Source of the DNA: Alteromonas sp047556435
Lineage (GTDB): Bacteria > Pseudomonadota > Gammaproteobacteria > Enterobacterales > Alteromonadaceae
Assembly: GCF_047556435.1 (NCBI RefSeq)
Contig: NZ_CP180210.1
Location: 3,658,001 to 3,722,000, forward strand
Direction: 5' to 3'
Length of the DNA: 64,000 nucleotides
Shown: positions 45,265-54,702 of the stretch, piece after piece
Layout of the letters: each line of letters starts with the position of its first letter
How positions within the stretch are numbered: the stretch's first letter is position 1
The notes under the pieces: generated by a model
The model's input: the letters and a program-made list of their open reading frames with translations, nothing else
Database searches by the model: none
Told to the model about the DNA's origin: nothing
Position numbers and translations under genes: made by a program

Positions 45265-47097
45265 CTACGAAATACCGCCCGAAAACTTCATCACTACCGC
45301 CTGTTGCGCGCGATCAATAGCTTTAAAGGCCGCTTTTAGTTGATGCTTCTCAATAGAAGACAAGTCGCTTACCGAAACGCAGTTGTCAGTGACTTTATTG
45401 GTTAGCTGATGACGCCAGCGCAGCCGATTTAAAAACAGCCAGATGTCACGCAAATTATCTGCATCGCGTGTTGAGAGCCCGGCATTGGCTGGCAGGCTGG
45501 CCAGCCTCCCCAGTGTCGATGGCATTTTCAGCCCATTGGCCAGTGCATAAATTCTTACCAGGTTGTTTATCAGCGCAATCGCTTTGACCTTCAGATCAAT
45601 ACAATCTTTTTGCTTACGCCCTTTTTCGTAGACAAACTTCTGAAACATAGAAAGCGGCACAGACACTTCATTCGCGTGGCGCGCCAGCGCCGCCAAAAAC
45701 ATTTTTTGTTGCAGTAATGGCGCTCTGGTTGCCTGCATTTCCCGGAACAGTTCGGTATCGCCGGCGGCGGCTCTGGCGTCCAGGAAAATATTAAAATGCA
45801 TGATGGCTTTGCTGGTGGGCTGCTTCACCCATCCCCGTGCCTCGGCGATGGACGCTTTCAAAGATAAACGTAATTCCGGATTTGAGGCCATAATGTTGCC
45901 ATCGCACAGTTTTATCCCACACTTTGCCAGGCCGCTACAAACGTAGTCACTCATGCCCTTAAAATATTCGGCCTCATCAGCATCAGGCTCACGCGCCAGC
46001 AACAAGCCGTTATCCTGATCGGAGCCCATGGTCTGGTCTTCCCGGGCCTGCGAGCCATACACAATCCAGCAATACGCCATCGGCGCGTTTCCGTGGTCCC
46101 GCTGATAAAACTGGATAAGCTTACGGGTCATGATATCCGTTGCCTGTGACAGCACTTTTCCCGCAATATCAAAGTCACCAGGCCGCTTTGCATGCATCGC
46201 AAAATAATGTGGCATTTGCCAGGATGAACGTGTTAATTCGTAGAGGTTGTCGGCTTTTGACAGCTCACCGATAATAAACAGCACATTACCCCGCTGATGC
46301 CGGATAACATCCGTGGCGGTGACCATGCCGATTGGCTCACGGGAATGCCGGTCGATAACCGGGAGGTGATGAATATTTCGCTCACTCATTATCGCCATTG
46401 CATCGAACATGGTCCGATTATGCGTAATCATGGCTGGATTTTCCGTCATTACTTCACTTACGGCATTCTCAACATTGAACGATTGTGCTACTACCCGAGA
46501 GCGTAAATCTCTGTCGGTAACAATACCCGCCAGTTTGTTGTTCCGTGTTATCAGTAGTGAAGATACCCGATTTTCTGTCATCACCTGCGCGGCATTTTTC
46601 ACCGACGTATTCACATCCGCTTTAATTGGTTCGCCACTAATAACCTCAGACAGGGGCTTGTACAACCACATCGAGTTGGATTCGGTTACCGCTTGATTTT
46701 GCAGTGCATCAGCGCGAGTGCCATGGAAGAAATTTGCTACTTCTGGCGTTTGTAAGGCGTCGTCAAAGCCACTGGCAGTGAAACAATACACCAGCCCGGG
46801 TTTATCCACCGTAACCTGTACCGGATAATTAACGTTATCAATGAGCCCCGGATAGCCAAAATAGTCGCCCTCACTGAGGTGGCGCAGTGGGCCGTCAGAG
46901 TCTTTCACGGAAAACTGTCCGCTCTGAATCAGAAACAAGCGCCCTGCATTTTGCTTTATCAGTTCACCAGCGTTGTCCTGAACCAGATACACTAGATTTG
47001 CCAGCTCAGCGAGACGGTGGCGGTCTTCGTCATTCAGCCGGTCAAATGGCGCAGACGTTTTCAGAAACTCTGTAACCTGTTGGGGTATCGCACTCAT
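45265..47097 (-). CDS. cNMP-binding / CBS / DUF294 nucleotidyltransferase-like protein
   Basis: 610-residue cytoplasmic regulator. Order: cyclic-nucleotide-binding-like beta roll (about 10-120), two CBS domains (about 155-275, VTDRDLRSRVV and MVTATDVIRHQ), a DUF294 nucleotidyltransferase-like domain with YGSQAREDQTMGSDQDNG at about 347-364, including the GS and paired Asp, and a helical DUF294_C domain to the end. The CBS pair probably binds adenine nucleotides and the NT-like domain may nucleotidylylate a target, as in GlnD-type proteins. Located between the exonuclease and the acetate-type symporter. Confidence 0.9.
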   Translation of the reverse strand: MSAIPQQVTEFLKTSAPFDRLNDEDRHRLAELANLVYLVQDNAGELIKQNAGRLFLIQSGQFSVKDSDGPLRHLSEGDYFGYPGLIDNVNYPVQVTVDKPGLVYCFTASGFDDALQTPEVANFFHGTRADALQNQAVTESNSMWLYKPLSEVISGEPIKADVNTSVKNAAQVMTENRVSSLLITRNNKLAGIVTDRDLRSRVVAQSFNVENAVSEVMTENPAMITHNRTMFDAMAIMSERNIHHLPVIDRHSREPIGMVTATDVIRHQRGNVLFIIGELSKADNLYELTRSSWQMPHYFAMHAKRPGDFDIAGKVLSQATDIMTRKLIQFYQRDHGNAPMAYCWIVYGSQAREDQTMGSDQDNGLLLAREPDADEAEYFKGMSDYVCSGLAKCGIKLCDGNIMASNPELRLSLKASIAEARGWVKQPTSKAIMHFNIFLDARAAAGDTELFREMQATRAPLLQQKMFLAALARHANEVSVPLSMFQKFVYEKGRKQKDCIDLKVKAIALINNLVRIYALANGLKMPSTLGRLASLPANAGLSTRDADNLRDIWLFLNRLRWRHQLTNKVTDNCVSVSDLSSIEKHQLKAAFKAIDRAQQAVVMKFSGGIS

Positions 47098-47277
47098 GGC
47101 GGCATATCCTGTAATACATATCCCGGTGACTTTCGTGATAAAAACACACGGGGATAAACACTGATAGTTTGTCCTGAATTATACTCGCGCGCTCAGAGCG
47201 CTAGTCGGTGTAGCTTACTTGGTAAATTGTAGCACTCAGAATATCGCCTGAACCGGAGGCTATCTATGCACTGGATC

Positions 47278-47306
47278 AAAAAGGCTCACAGTAACGTGAG
47301 CCTTTT
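47278..47306 (-). terminator. Terminator of the symporter operon
   Basis: AAAAGGCTCAC / GTGAGCCTTTT arms around AGTAAC, 18 bases after the symporter stop on the minus strand, with an A run giving T at the end. Confidence 0.85.
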
Positions 47307-47323
47307 ATCAGTTTCGTTGTTGC

Positions 47324-49048
47324 TTAGTGCGCTGATGCTTCACCCGCGCCTTTCGGATAACGGATACTTTCTACCAGATCCTGAATTTCCTGAGGTGCTT
47401 CTTTGGTTGCTTTAAAGACGATGAAAGCCACCACGAAGTTCACCATCATACCCAGGGTACCAATCCCCTCAGGTGAAATACCGAACCACCAGTTCTCAGC
47501 GGTATTGGCTGCCGGGTTTACAAACTTAAAGTAAATGATGTAAGCCGCGGTAAATGCAATACCCGATACCATACCCGCAACCGCGCCTTTGTCATTCATC
47601 TTGGTACTGAAGATACCCATAATGATCGCAGGGAAGAAGCTGGAGGCGGCGAGGCCGAACGCAAAGGCGACCACCTGCGCCACAAAGCCCGGAGGATTAA
47701 TACCAAAGTAACCTGCTATCACAATTGCCACACCGGCTGCGAGTCGGGCATAGAACAACTCGGCCTTATCGGTAATGTTCGGCATAAAGTTACGTTTGAG
47801 TAAGTCGTGGGACACGGATGTCGAAATAACCAGTAACAAACCAGCCGAGGTCGACAGTGCGGCCGCTACCCCACCAGCAGCCACCAGTGCGATTACCCAG
47901 GCAGGCAGGTTCGCAATTTCAGGATTCGCCAGTACCATGATGTCACGGTCTACGCTTACTTCGTTCGGACTGTTCGGATCGGTGACACTACCCGCGGCAT
48001 AGTACATTTTGCCGTCATCGTTTTTATCCACGAACTGGATAAGTCCCGTTTTCTCCCAGTTTTTAATCCACGAAGGCGCATTCTCGTACGATGTACCCTG
48101 CAAGTCCGGACCATTGATTGTCTCAATCATGTTCACACGACCAAAAGACGCCAGTGCCGGTGCAGTGGTGTACAGAATGGCAATGAAGACTAACGCCCAG
48201 CCAGCGGATTTACGTGCATCTCGTACTTTTGGCACAGTGAAGAAACGAACGATAACGTGAGGCAGACCGGCAGTACCCACCATCAAGGCAAAGGTGATAA
48301 AGAACACATCGATGGTACTTTTCGTGACGGATGTGTATTCGTTAAACCCTAAATCGGTGGATAGCTGGTCGAGTTTATCGAGCATATACACCCCCGAGCC
48401 GTCAGCCAGCGTGGCACCGAAGCCCGTTTGCGGCAGGATATGACCGGTAACCATCATAGAGATAAAGACCACAGGCACGATATAAGCGAAGATCAACACA
48501 CAGTATTGCGCTACCTGTGTATAGGTAATCCCTTTCATGCCGCCCAGTACCGTGTAGAAGAAAACGATTGCCATACCGATGATAACACCGGATACGATGT
48601 CTACTTCAAGGAAGCGGCTGAATACCACACCAACACCCCGCATCTGGCCTGCAACATAAGTGAAGCAGACGAAGATGGCACAGAATACCGCGACAGTACG
48701 TGCGGTTTGTGAGTAGTAGCGGTCACCGATGAAATCCGGTACAGTAAATTTACCAAATTTGCGCAGGTACGGTGCCAGACAAAGGGCCAGTAACACGTAG
48801 CCGCCCGTCCACCCCATCAGGTAGACAGCGCCGTCGTATCCCATGAAGGAAATCAGACCTGCCATGGAGATAAAAGATGCGGCTGACATCCAGTCCGCTG
48901 CCGTTGCCATACCGTTGAGGACAGGTGGAACACCACCACCGGCAACGTAGAACTCGTTGGTTGATCCGGCACGCGCCCAAATGGCGATAGCGATATACAG
49001 TGCGAAAGAGGCACCGACAATGATGAATGTGAGTAATTGTACGTCCAT
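47324..49048 (-). CDS. Sodium:solute symporter, acetate/ActP-like (VC_2705 subfamily)
   Basis: 574-residue inner-membrane symporter of the SSS family with about 13 helices. Signatures: NEFYVAGGGVPPVLNGMATAADWMSAASFISMAG near the N-terminus, FGKFTVPDFIGDRYYS, and AAALSTSAGLLLVISTSVSHD, the sodium-site helix. An insertion of about 50 polar residues after GRVNMIE is typical of this subfamily. It lies four bases after a DUF4212 small subunit and next to crbS, so acetate or another short carboxylate is the likely substrate (inference from context). Confidence 0.92.
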   Translation of the reverse strand: MDVQLLTFIIVGASFALYIAIAIWARAGSTNEFYVAGGGVPPVLNGMATAADWMSAASFISMAGLISFMGYDGAVYLMGWTGGYVLLALCLAPYLRKFGKFTVPDFIGDRYYSQTARTVAVFCAIFVCFTYVAGQMRGVGVVFSRFLEVDIVSGVIIGMAIVFFYTVLGGMKGITYTQVAQYCVLIFAYIVPVVFISMMVTGHILPQTGFGATLADGSGVYMLDKLDQLSTDLGFNEYTSVTKSTIDVFFITFALMVGTAGLPHVIVRFFTVPKVRDARKSAGWALVFIAILYTTAPALASFGRVNMIETINGPDLQGTSYENAPSWIKNWEKTGLIQFVDKNDDGKMYYAAGSVTDPNSPNEVSVDRDIMVLANPEIANLPAWVIALVAAGGVAAALSTSAGLLLVISTSVSHDLLKRNFMPNITDKAELFYARLAAGVAIVIAGYFGINPPGFVAQVVAFAFGLAASSFFPAIIMGIFSTKMNDKGAVAGMVSGIAFTAAYIIYFKFVNPAANTAENWWFGISPEGIGTLGMMVNFVVAFIVFKATKEAPQEIQDLVESIRYPKGAGEASAH

Positions 49049-49052
49049 CGGT

Positions 49053-49319
49053 TTATTCCTCGTCTACGCCGTATTTTTTGTCCATCGCGTTCATTTTTGC
49101 CATATACACAAAAATAAGAGCGACAAACACATAAATGGAACCTTGTTGTGCAAACCAGAACCCCAGCTTAAAGCCGAAGAACTGTATCTGGTCCAGCGCA
49201 TCAACGAATAAAATGCCGGCCCCGAACGACACGACAAACCAAACAACTAACAATTTGGCGAGAAGGGAGAGATTCTCCTTCCAATACGCCTTCTTGTCGT
49301 CATCATTTCTAAATGCCAT
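49053..49319 (-). CDS. DUF4212 symporter small subunit
   Basis: 88-residue two-helix membrane protein (YWKENLSLLAKLLVVWFVVSFG, then KLGFWFAQQGSIYVFVALIFVYM), the invariant small partner of VC_2705-type symporters. First gene of the symporter operon; its stop is four bases before the symporter start. Confidence 0.93.
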   Translation of the reverse strand: MAFRNDDDKKAYWKENLSLLAKLLVVWFVVSFGAGILFVDALDQIQFFGFKLGFWFAQQGSIYVFVALIFVYMAKMNAMDKKYGVDEE

Positions 49320-49502
49320 CTTTCCGTCCTCATGTCAGGTTAAGTGGATGTGTTATTTTTACATTTTCCTAACGGGGAGGCTTTCAGGCGATCTTTGTGG
49401 TTCCCGATATCAGTCCGCAGACCTCACATCGCGCAAAAACCCCGCCGGTAGGAGCATTGGGTATACTCTAGACCTGCCTTTGCAATCTAGGAATGAGACG
49501 AT

Positions 49503-49537
49503 GGTCGTAGGTCAGGTCGTAGGAGGTTGCGTATAAT
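49503..49537 (+). promoter_or_regulatory. crbS promoter region: direct repeats and -10
   Basis: Two exact copies of GGTCGTAGG at 49503-49511 and 49515-49523, 12 bases apart, followed by a perfect TATAAT at 49532-49537. There is no recognisable -35 at 17 bases, so the repeats may be an activator site replacing it. Confidence 0.4.
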
Positions 49538-49573
49538 GCAACCAGATTTGTTAAAAACCTGTTAGGAAAAGGC

Positions 49574-52500
49574 ATGACGCTAGGTTGGGTATCGCTCGGG
49601 CTAATTTATCTGTTTACGCTTTTTTATATTGCGAGCTGGGGCGATAAAAATTCACCGACGGCAAGATGGCTGACATCGCATCCCGCAACATATTCACTTG
49701 CGCTTGCAATTTATTGTACTGCCTGGACGTTTTTCGGTGCGGTCGGGCAGGCCAGCCGGGATACGTGGATTTATTTGCCTATTTTGCTGGGCCCGATCCT
49801 GGTTTACGTACTGGGATATCGGTTTATTTATAAACTGACTCTGGTCAGTAAGAAGCAACATATCACCACGATCGCCGATTTTATTGCATCGCGATATGGT
49901 AAGCGTCAGCTTGTTGCCCTGTTAGTGACGATTATCGCGCTTCTGGCCACCATCCCTTATATTGCGCTTCAGTTAAAAGCGATTGGCAGCACATTCCAGC
50001 TTCTGACACAGCAGCCAAACAGTGATTACATCGTTATTGCGGCGACGGCATTTATCGCCGTGTTCGCCATCTACTTCGGGACAAAACAAACCGACGTTAC
50101 CGAGTATCGCCGGGGATTGATGCTGGCTATCGCGTTTGAATCATCGATAAAACTGCTGGCACTGGTGTTGGTGGCCATAGTGGGCTACACCGCCTGGAAC
50201 AATTCTCAGGAAGGGCCAATAATAGCGCCATTTTTGGCTGAGAAGGCAATTTCCCAGTTTGGCTCATTCACGTTTATCGCCCAAACCATTATGTCTGCGG
50301 CGGCGGTATTGTGTCTGCCACGACAGTTCCATGTTGCGATTGTCGATAACCTCAGTCTCAGTCATTTAAAGACCGCACGCTGGCTGTTCCCGCTGTACCT
50401 GGCCATTATTGCTGCGGTAATCCCGGTTATAGCGATGGCTGGTACTGCCATATTTGGCAGCGCCAATGTCGAGCCTGATTCATATGTGTTGTCGCTGGCG
50501 ATTTATTCTGAGTCGGTATTGCTGCAGATAATTGTCTTTATCGGTGGGTTGTCCGCAGCCACGGCGATGATTATTGTTGCCACGCTGACACTCAGTACTA
50601 TGCTCACAAACGACGTGATCCTGCCACGTCTGTTCGCTATCCGTGAGCCCGCGGCCCGCAACAAAGACTACTCGCGACGCATCAAGCTAATTCGCCGCAT
50701 AGTGATTGGTTTTATCCTTCTGCTGGCATTTCTATACCACCAGCAAATGACAGGCGCTCGGTCGTTACATTCTATTGGTTTGATTGCCTTCTCACTGGTC
50801 ATTCAGCTGCTGCCGGCAATTGTGGGGGGTCTGTACTGGAAGCGGGCACACGCCCACGGGGTCTATGCCGGATTGTTACTTGGATTAATCATCTGGGTAA
50901 TGTGGCTGGTAATGCCGCTGGTCGGCGAGCAGGTGCCGCGAATTGAACAAAATGAAATGATAAGTCAGGGGGCGCTGGTCAGTCTGGCCGCCAATACCTT
51001 CGCATATATTGTGTTCTCCTGGTTCGCGCCACCACGACTGATTGACCGTATTCAGGCTGAAGCGTTCGTATCCCCAGCTGAGGTGCGCAATGGTCCCCAA
51101 ACGAAAAAGCAACATATCAACGTCACCATTGCCGACCTGATCACGCTGCTCTCCACTTTTATGGGTGAAGGCCGGTGTCAGCAGTTAGTGGAAGAATACC
51201 AGCAGCTCAATCACTGTAAGCTGAATGACAGCCACTCCCCCGATCAGCCTTTTCTCGCGTTTTGTGAAAGGGCTCTGGGCGGTGTAATCGGTGCATCCTC
51301 AGCAAAGGCGCTTATTGACAGCGTTCTGCGGGGTAAGAAACTCGATTTCACTGAAGTCATTAACTTCTTCGACGACACTACCCAGGCCATGCAGTTTAAT
51401 ATGACAGCGCTATTAACGTCGCTGGAGAACATGGATCAGGGTATCAGTGTGGTCGACAAACACCTGAATCTGGTGGCGTGGAATAAGCAATATGCGGCGC
51501 TTTATCAATATCCGGAAGGCTTTCTCAACGTTGGTACGCCAGTTGAAAAATTAATGCGTTACAACGCGGAAAAGGGAGAGTTTGGTCCCGGTAATGTCGA
51601 AGAGCAGGTAGAGAAGCGTCTTGAGCATTTGCGTACCGGCACGCCCCATCGATTCACGCGCCAGCGCAGTGATGGCAGGGTCATCGAGATGGTTGGCAAT
51701 CCACTGCCTGGCGGCGGTTTCGTTACCAGCTTCAATGACATCACCGGTCACGTCGAGATTCAGCAGGCACTGGAAGAATCCAACATCGATTTGGAACTTC
51801 GCATTAAAAAACGCACAGAGGAGGTGCACTCCATAAATGCCGAATTACGTCTGGAAATCGAGCGTCGCTCCGAAGCCGAGAAAGAACTCATTCGCGCCAG
51901 AAAGGCCGCGGAAGATGCCAACGCCAGTAAAACCCGGTTTCTGGCGCTGGCCAGTCACGATGTTTTACAGCCCCTGAATGCCGCCAAGTTATACGTAACT
52001 GCCCTGGAAGAAGCAGGCTTGCCTGACAATGTTGTCAGCATTGTGCGCAAACTTAATCATAGTGTGAGCTCCAGTGAAGCGCTGATTGGTACATTACTGG
52101 ATATTGCCAGACTCGATCAGGGTGAACTTCGTCCCACGTTGGAACCGGTTGACCTTTCAGCCTTGCTGACTCCGCTAATTGACGAGATGGCGATGCGTGC
52201 GAAAGAAAAAGGCCTGCAATTACGGTCACGAGTACGTCCATGCTGGGCCATCGCAGATAAAACCTTTCTGTATCGAATTGTGCAGAACCTGCTTTCAAAT
52301 GCCATTAAATACACCGAAAAAGGCAAAGTGCTGATTACCGTAAGAACCCAGGGTGAGTCGGTGGAAATTGCGGTGAGAGATACCGGTATCGGTATCTCAA
52401 AAGAACAGCAGGGGCTTATCTTTAGTGATTTCTACCGTACTGGTGATTCCAGTGAGCACGGGATCGGTCTTGGATTGGGCGTAGTACGACGGTTATCCGG

Positions 52501-53014
52501 CCAACTGAAAAGCCAGATTCAGGTAACGTCAGACCAAGGTAAAGGCAGTTGTTTTTCCCTTTCGCTACCGAAAGCGCTGGCACGCAAACGCACTGCCACC
52601 GGACTGGCCAATCGCAATACGACATTCAAAGGGCTACGTGTGCTGTGCGTCGATGACCAGCAGGAAAACCTCGACGCCATGCGGACAGTTTTGGAAAAAT
52701 GGGGAGTCACGGTCATGCTCGCCAACAACTGGGACGATGCCATCCGCCAGGCGGATATCTTCTCCCCCCAAATTCTGTTGATGGATTACCAGTTATCGCA
52801 ACATCAGAACGGGCTGGATTTGATTGATGTTATTCGCCAACACCTAGATATTGTCTTACCCGCGTCTCTGATCACCGCCACGCAGGATGAGGAGCTGGTT
52901 GCCAGATGCAAAGCGCAGGGTGTGAATTATCTCACCAAGCCTCTCAAGCCCGCGAAATTGCGGGCGTTGCTGCAAAGCATGACCCGTTATATCAAGGATG
53001 CGGAGTCGACGTAG
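49574..53014 (+). CDS. crbS: CrbS: solute-symporter/histidine-kinase/receiver hybrid
   Basis: 1146-residue sensor of the acetate switch. Residues about 1-480 form an SSS-family transporter domain, with AIYCTAWTFFGAVGQASRDTW and FGTKQTDVTEYRRGLM. About 505-600 is a STAC-type linker (VTIADLITLLSTFMGEGRC), about 612-740 a PAS domain (DQGISVVDKHLNLVAWN), then a coiled coil. HisKA has His795 in ASHDVLQPL, followed by HATPase_c (QNLLSNAIKYT, DTGIGI, GIGLGLGVVRRL) and a receiver with Asp1071 in LLMDYQLS. In Vibrio cholerae CrbS signals to CrbR to activate acs. AGGA lies six bases before the ATG. Its tail overlaps the converging channel gene. Confidence 0.93.
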   Translation: MTLGWVSLGLIYLFTLFYIASWGDKNSPTARWLTSHPATYSLALAIYCTAWTFFGAVGQASRDTWIYLPILLGPILVYVLGYRFIYKLTLVSKKQHITTIADFIASRYGKRQLVALLVTIIALLATIPYIALQLKAIGSTFQLLTQQPNSDYIVIAATAFIAVFAIYFGTKQTDVTEYRRGLMLAIAFESSIKLLALVLVAIVGYTAWNNSQEGPIIAPFLAEKAISQFGSFTFIAQTIMSAAAVLCLPRQFHVAIVDNLSLSHLKTARWLFPLYLAIIAAVIPVIAMAGTAIFGSANVEPDSYVLSLAIYSESVLLQIIVFIGGLSAATAMIIVATLTLSTMLTNDVILPRLFAIREPAARNKDYSRRIKLIRRIVIGFILLLAFLYHQQMTGARSLHSIGLIAFSLVIQLLPAIVGGLYWKRAHAHGVYAGLLLGLIIWVMWLVMPLVGEQVPRIEQNEMISQGALVSLAANTFAYIVFSWFAPPRLIDRIQAEAFVSPAEVRNGPQTKKQHINVTIADLITLLSTFMGEGRCQQLVEEYQQLNHCKLNDSHSPDQPFLAFCERALGGVIGASSAKALIDSVLRGKKLDFTEVINFFDDTTQAMQFNMTALLTSLENMDQGISVVDKHLNLVAWNKQYAALYQYPEGFLNVGTPVEKLMRYNAEKGEFGPGNVEEQVEKRLEHLRTGTPHRFTRQRSDGRVIEMVGNPLPGGGFVTSFNDITGHVEIQQALEESNIDLELRIKKRTEEVHSINAELRLEIERRSEAEKELIRARKAAEDANASKTRFLALASHDVLQPLNAAKLYVTALEEAGLPDNVVSIVRKLNHSVSSSEALIGTLLDIARLDQGELRPTLEPVDLSALLTPLIDEMAMRAKEKGLQLRSRVRPCWAIADKTFLYRIVQNLLSNAIKYTEKGKVLITVRTQGESVEIAVRDTGIGISKEQQGLIFSDFYRTGDSSEHGIGLGLGVVRRLSGQLKSQIQVTSDQGKGSCFSLSLPKALARKRTATGLANRNTTFKGLRVLCVDDQQENLDAMRTVLEKWGVTVMLANNWDDAIRQADIFSPQILLMDYQLSQHQNGLDLIDVIRQHLDIVLPASLITATQDEELVARCKAQGVNYLTKPLKPAKLRALLQSMTRYIKDAEST

Positions 53015-53624
53015 ATTTGTTTTTCCGCTTCGGCTTGTCAAGTGGCGTTGCAGCCTCTTTTGACGGCGTGACGATCTTCCCGAGACTGCCCCACGACGTT
53101 TTCGGATTTATCAGCACCGGACGCGTCAGGATCAGGTTGTTAGGATAGAGAATGGTTTCCCTGTCTGCGGTGACTAGTCGGGTGCTAAAAGGATTAATAT
53201 CGGCAATCACCCCTTCCACGAAATTGTCGCCGTCGAGGATGCGTATTCCGTTCCCGCGTCGATAGGTAACGTTCGTTAACAGAATAAAATAGGCTGTAAT
53301 GTTGCTGATAAGAGACCAGCTTGCAAACAGCGCAACCCCGGTCAGCGTAATGATCGACGTGGATAATACCAGCAGACCGGAAAAATCTACCCCCCATGCC
53401 ATCAGCACACCGGCAAATGTCACTACACCAGCAATGACGCGGGCCACAAACAATCCTTTGAGTGCACTGGAAGACTTCACCCGGCTGCTTTCCAGGTTTT
53501 TCTCCAGCCGGGGAATAATCACCCGGATGACCGCCACATAAAGCAGCATACATACTGCACTCACAATAAGATTAACCTGATAGGTCTCAACCCACCCAAT
53601 CAAACCACGCAACCAAGGTGCCAT
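52992..53624 (-). CDS. MscS-family small mechanosensitive channel
   Basis: About 210 residues from the ATG at 53624 (GAGG nine bases upstream; the GTG at 53639 overlaps that site). Three hydrophobic helices (VNLIVSAVCMLLYVAV, VARVIAGVVTFAGVLMAWGVD, LSTSIITLTGVALFASWSLISN), the last being the pore-like TM3, followed by the MscS beta domain (GNGIRILDGDNFVEGVIADINPFSTRLV) and a short basic tail. Shorter than E. coli MscS (286) because the C-terminal cage is missing. Its 3' end overlaps crbS by 23 bases, tail to tail. Confidence 0.85.
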   Translation of the reverse strand: MAPWLRGLIGWVETYQVNLIVSAVCMLLYVAVIRVIIPRLEKNLESSRVKSSSALKGLFVARVIAGVVTFAGVLMAWGVDFSGLLVLSTSIITLTGVALFASWSLISNITAYFILLTNVTYRRGNGIRILDGDNFVEGVIADINPFSTRLVTADRETILYPNNLILTRPVLINPKTSWGSLGKIVTPSKEAATPLDKPKRKNKSTSTPHP

Positions 53625-53796
53625 GCACGTATTCCTCACCTGTTCAACAAAAGCTAACTATCGATAGCATAAGAAAATTATCAAGACGATTCCCAATATA
53701 TCATCTATATTAGTAGCAGGACTATTGCCGTCACACACCAATATTTATGATGCCACGGCACTCACTTACTTTAAAAGCAAGGACTTCATCCTTTCC

Positions 53797-54702
53797 ATGC
53801 GAATAGCCATTTTATCCCGTAACCCTAAGTTGTACTCCACCCGCCGTTTGAAGGAAGCTGGCGAAGCACGTGGCCACACTGTTGATATCATCGACACCAT
53901 GCATTGCTACATGGATATTACCAGCGCGCGACCATCGGTGCGTTATGCAGGCCGCAAACTTCCTTACTATGATGCGGTGATACCGCGTATTGGTGCATCG
54001 GTCAGTTTTTACGGCACTTCTGTTGTCAGGCAATTTGAAATGATGGGCACCTACTCTGTTAATGAGTCTGTGGCCATTAGTCGCTCCCGTGACAAACTCC
54101 GTTCCTTACAATTGCTGTCCCGAAAGGGCATCGGCATGCCGCGTACAGGCTTTGCACATCACCCCGACCGAATTGACGACTTGATCAAGAATGTCGGCGG
54201 CGCACCGGTAGTAATTAAACTACTTGAAGGTACCCAGGGGATTGGCGTTGTGCTGGCGGAGACGCAAAAGGCCGCAGAATCGATTATCGAAGCGTTCATG
54301 GGCTTAAACGCGTCTATCCTTGTGCAGGAATTTATTAAGGAAGCAGGCGGTTCTGATATCCGTTGTCTGGTGGTTGGAGGTAAAGTGGTTGCTGCGATGA
54401 AGCGTCAGGCGGCACCCGGTGAATTTCGCTCTAACCTTCACCGCGGCGGGTCAGCCAGTCTGGTACGCTTATCGCCGGCCGAGCGCAAAACAGCCATTGA
54501 TGCCGCGAAAACGATGGGCCTGAATTGTTGTGGTGTTGATATTCTGCGTTCTAACCATGGGCCGGTGGTCATGGAAGTTAACTCATCGCCCGGACTGGAA
54601 GGTATTGAAGCCGCTACCCACAAAGATGTAGCTGGCATGATTATCGAGTTTATTGCTAAGTCGGCAAAGCCGAACAACACCCGAACAAAAGGAAAAGGAT
54701 AA
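53797..54702 (+). CDS. rimK: RimK-type ATP-grasp glutamate ligase
   Basis: 301 residues from the ATG at 53797 (MRIAILSRNPKLYSTRRLKEA); E. coli RimK has 300 and begins the same way. ATP-grasp signatures: PVVIKLLEGTQGIGVVLAE (nucleotide lysine and glycine loop), AGGSDIRCLVVGGKVVAAMKR, and metal ligands in VMEVNSSPGLEGIE. RimK adds glutamates to the C-terminus of ribosomal protein S6 or makes poly-glutamate. First of a tight three-gene cluster. The frame open to 53725 lacks conservation. Confidence 0.93.
   Translation: MRIAILSRNPKLYSTRRLKEAGEARGHTVDIIDTMHCYMDITSARPSVRYAGRKLPYYDAVIPRIGASVSFYGTSVVRQFEMMGTYSVNESVAISRSRDKLRSLQLLSRKGIGMPRTGFAHHPDRIDDLIKNVGGAPVVIKLLEGTQGIGVVLAETQKAAESIIEAFMGLNASILVQEFIKEAGGSDIRCLVVGGKVVAAMKRQAAPGEFRSNLHRGGSASLVRLSPAERKTAIDAAKTMGLNCCGVDILRSNHGPVVMEVNSSPGLEGIEAATHKDVAGMIIEFIAKSAKPNNTRTKGKG

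Noticed and set aside
47266..47415. 49-codon plus-strand frame with a GGAGG site and a signal-peptide-like start (MHWIKKAHSN...)
   Set aside because: It runs through the terminator hairpin of the symporter operon and then antisense into the symporter's 3' end, where hydrophobic antisense frames are expected. No family signature.
53725..53796. N-terminal extension of RimK
   Set aside because: The family begins MRIAILSR; the extra 24 residues show no conservation and the length without them matches E. coli.
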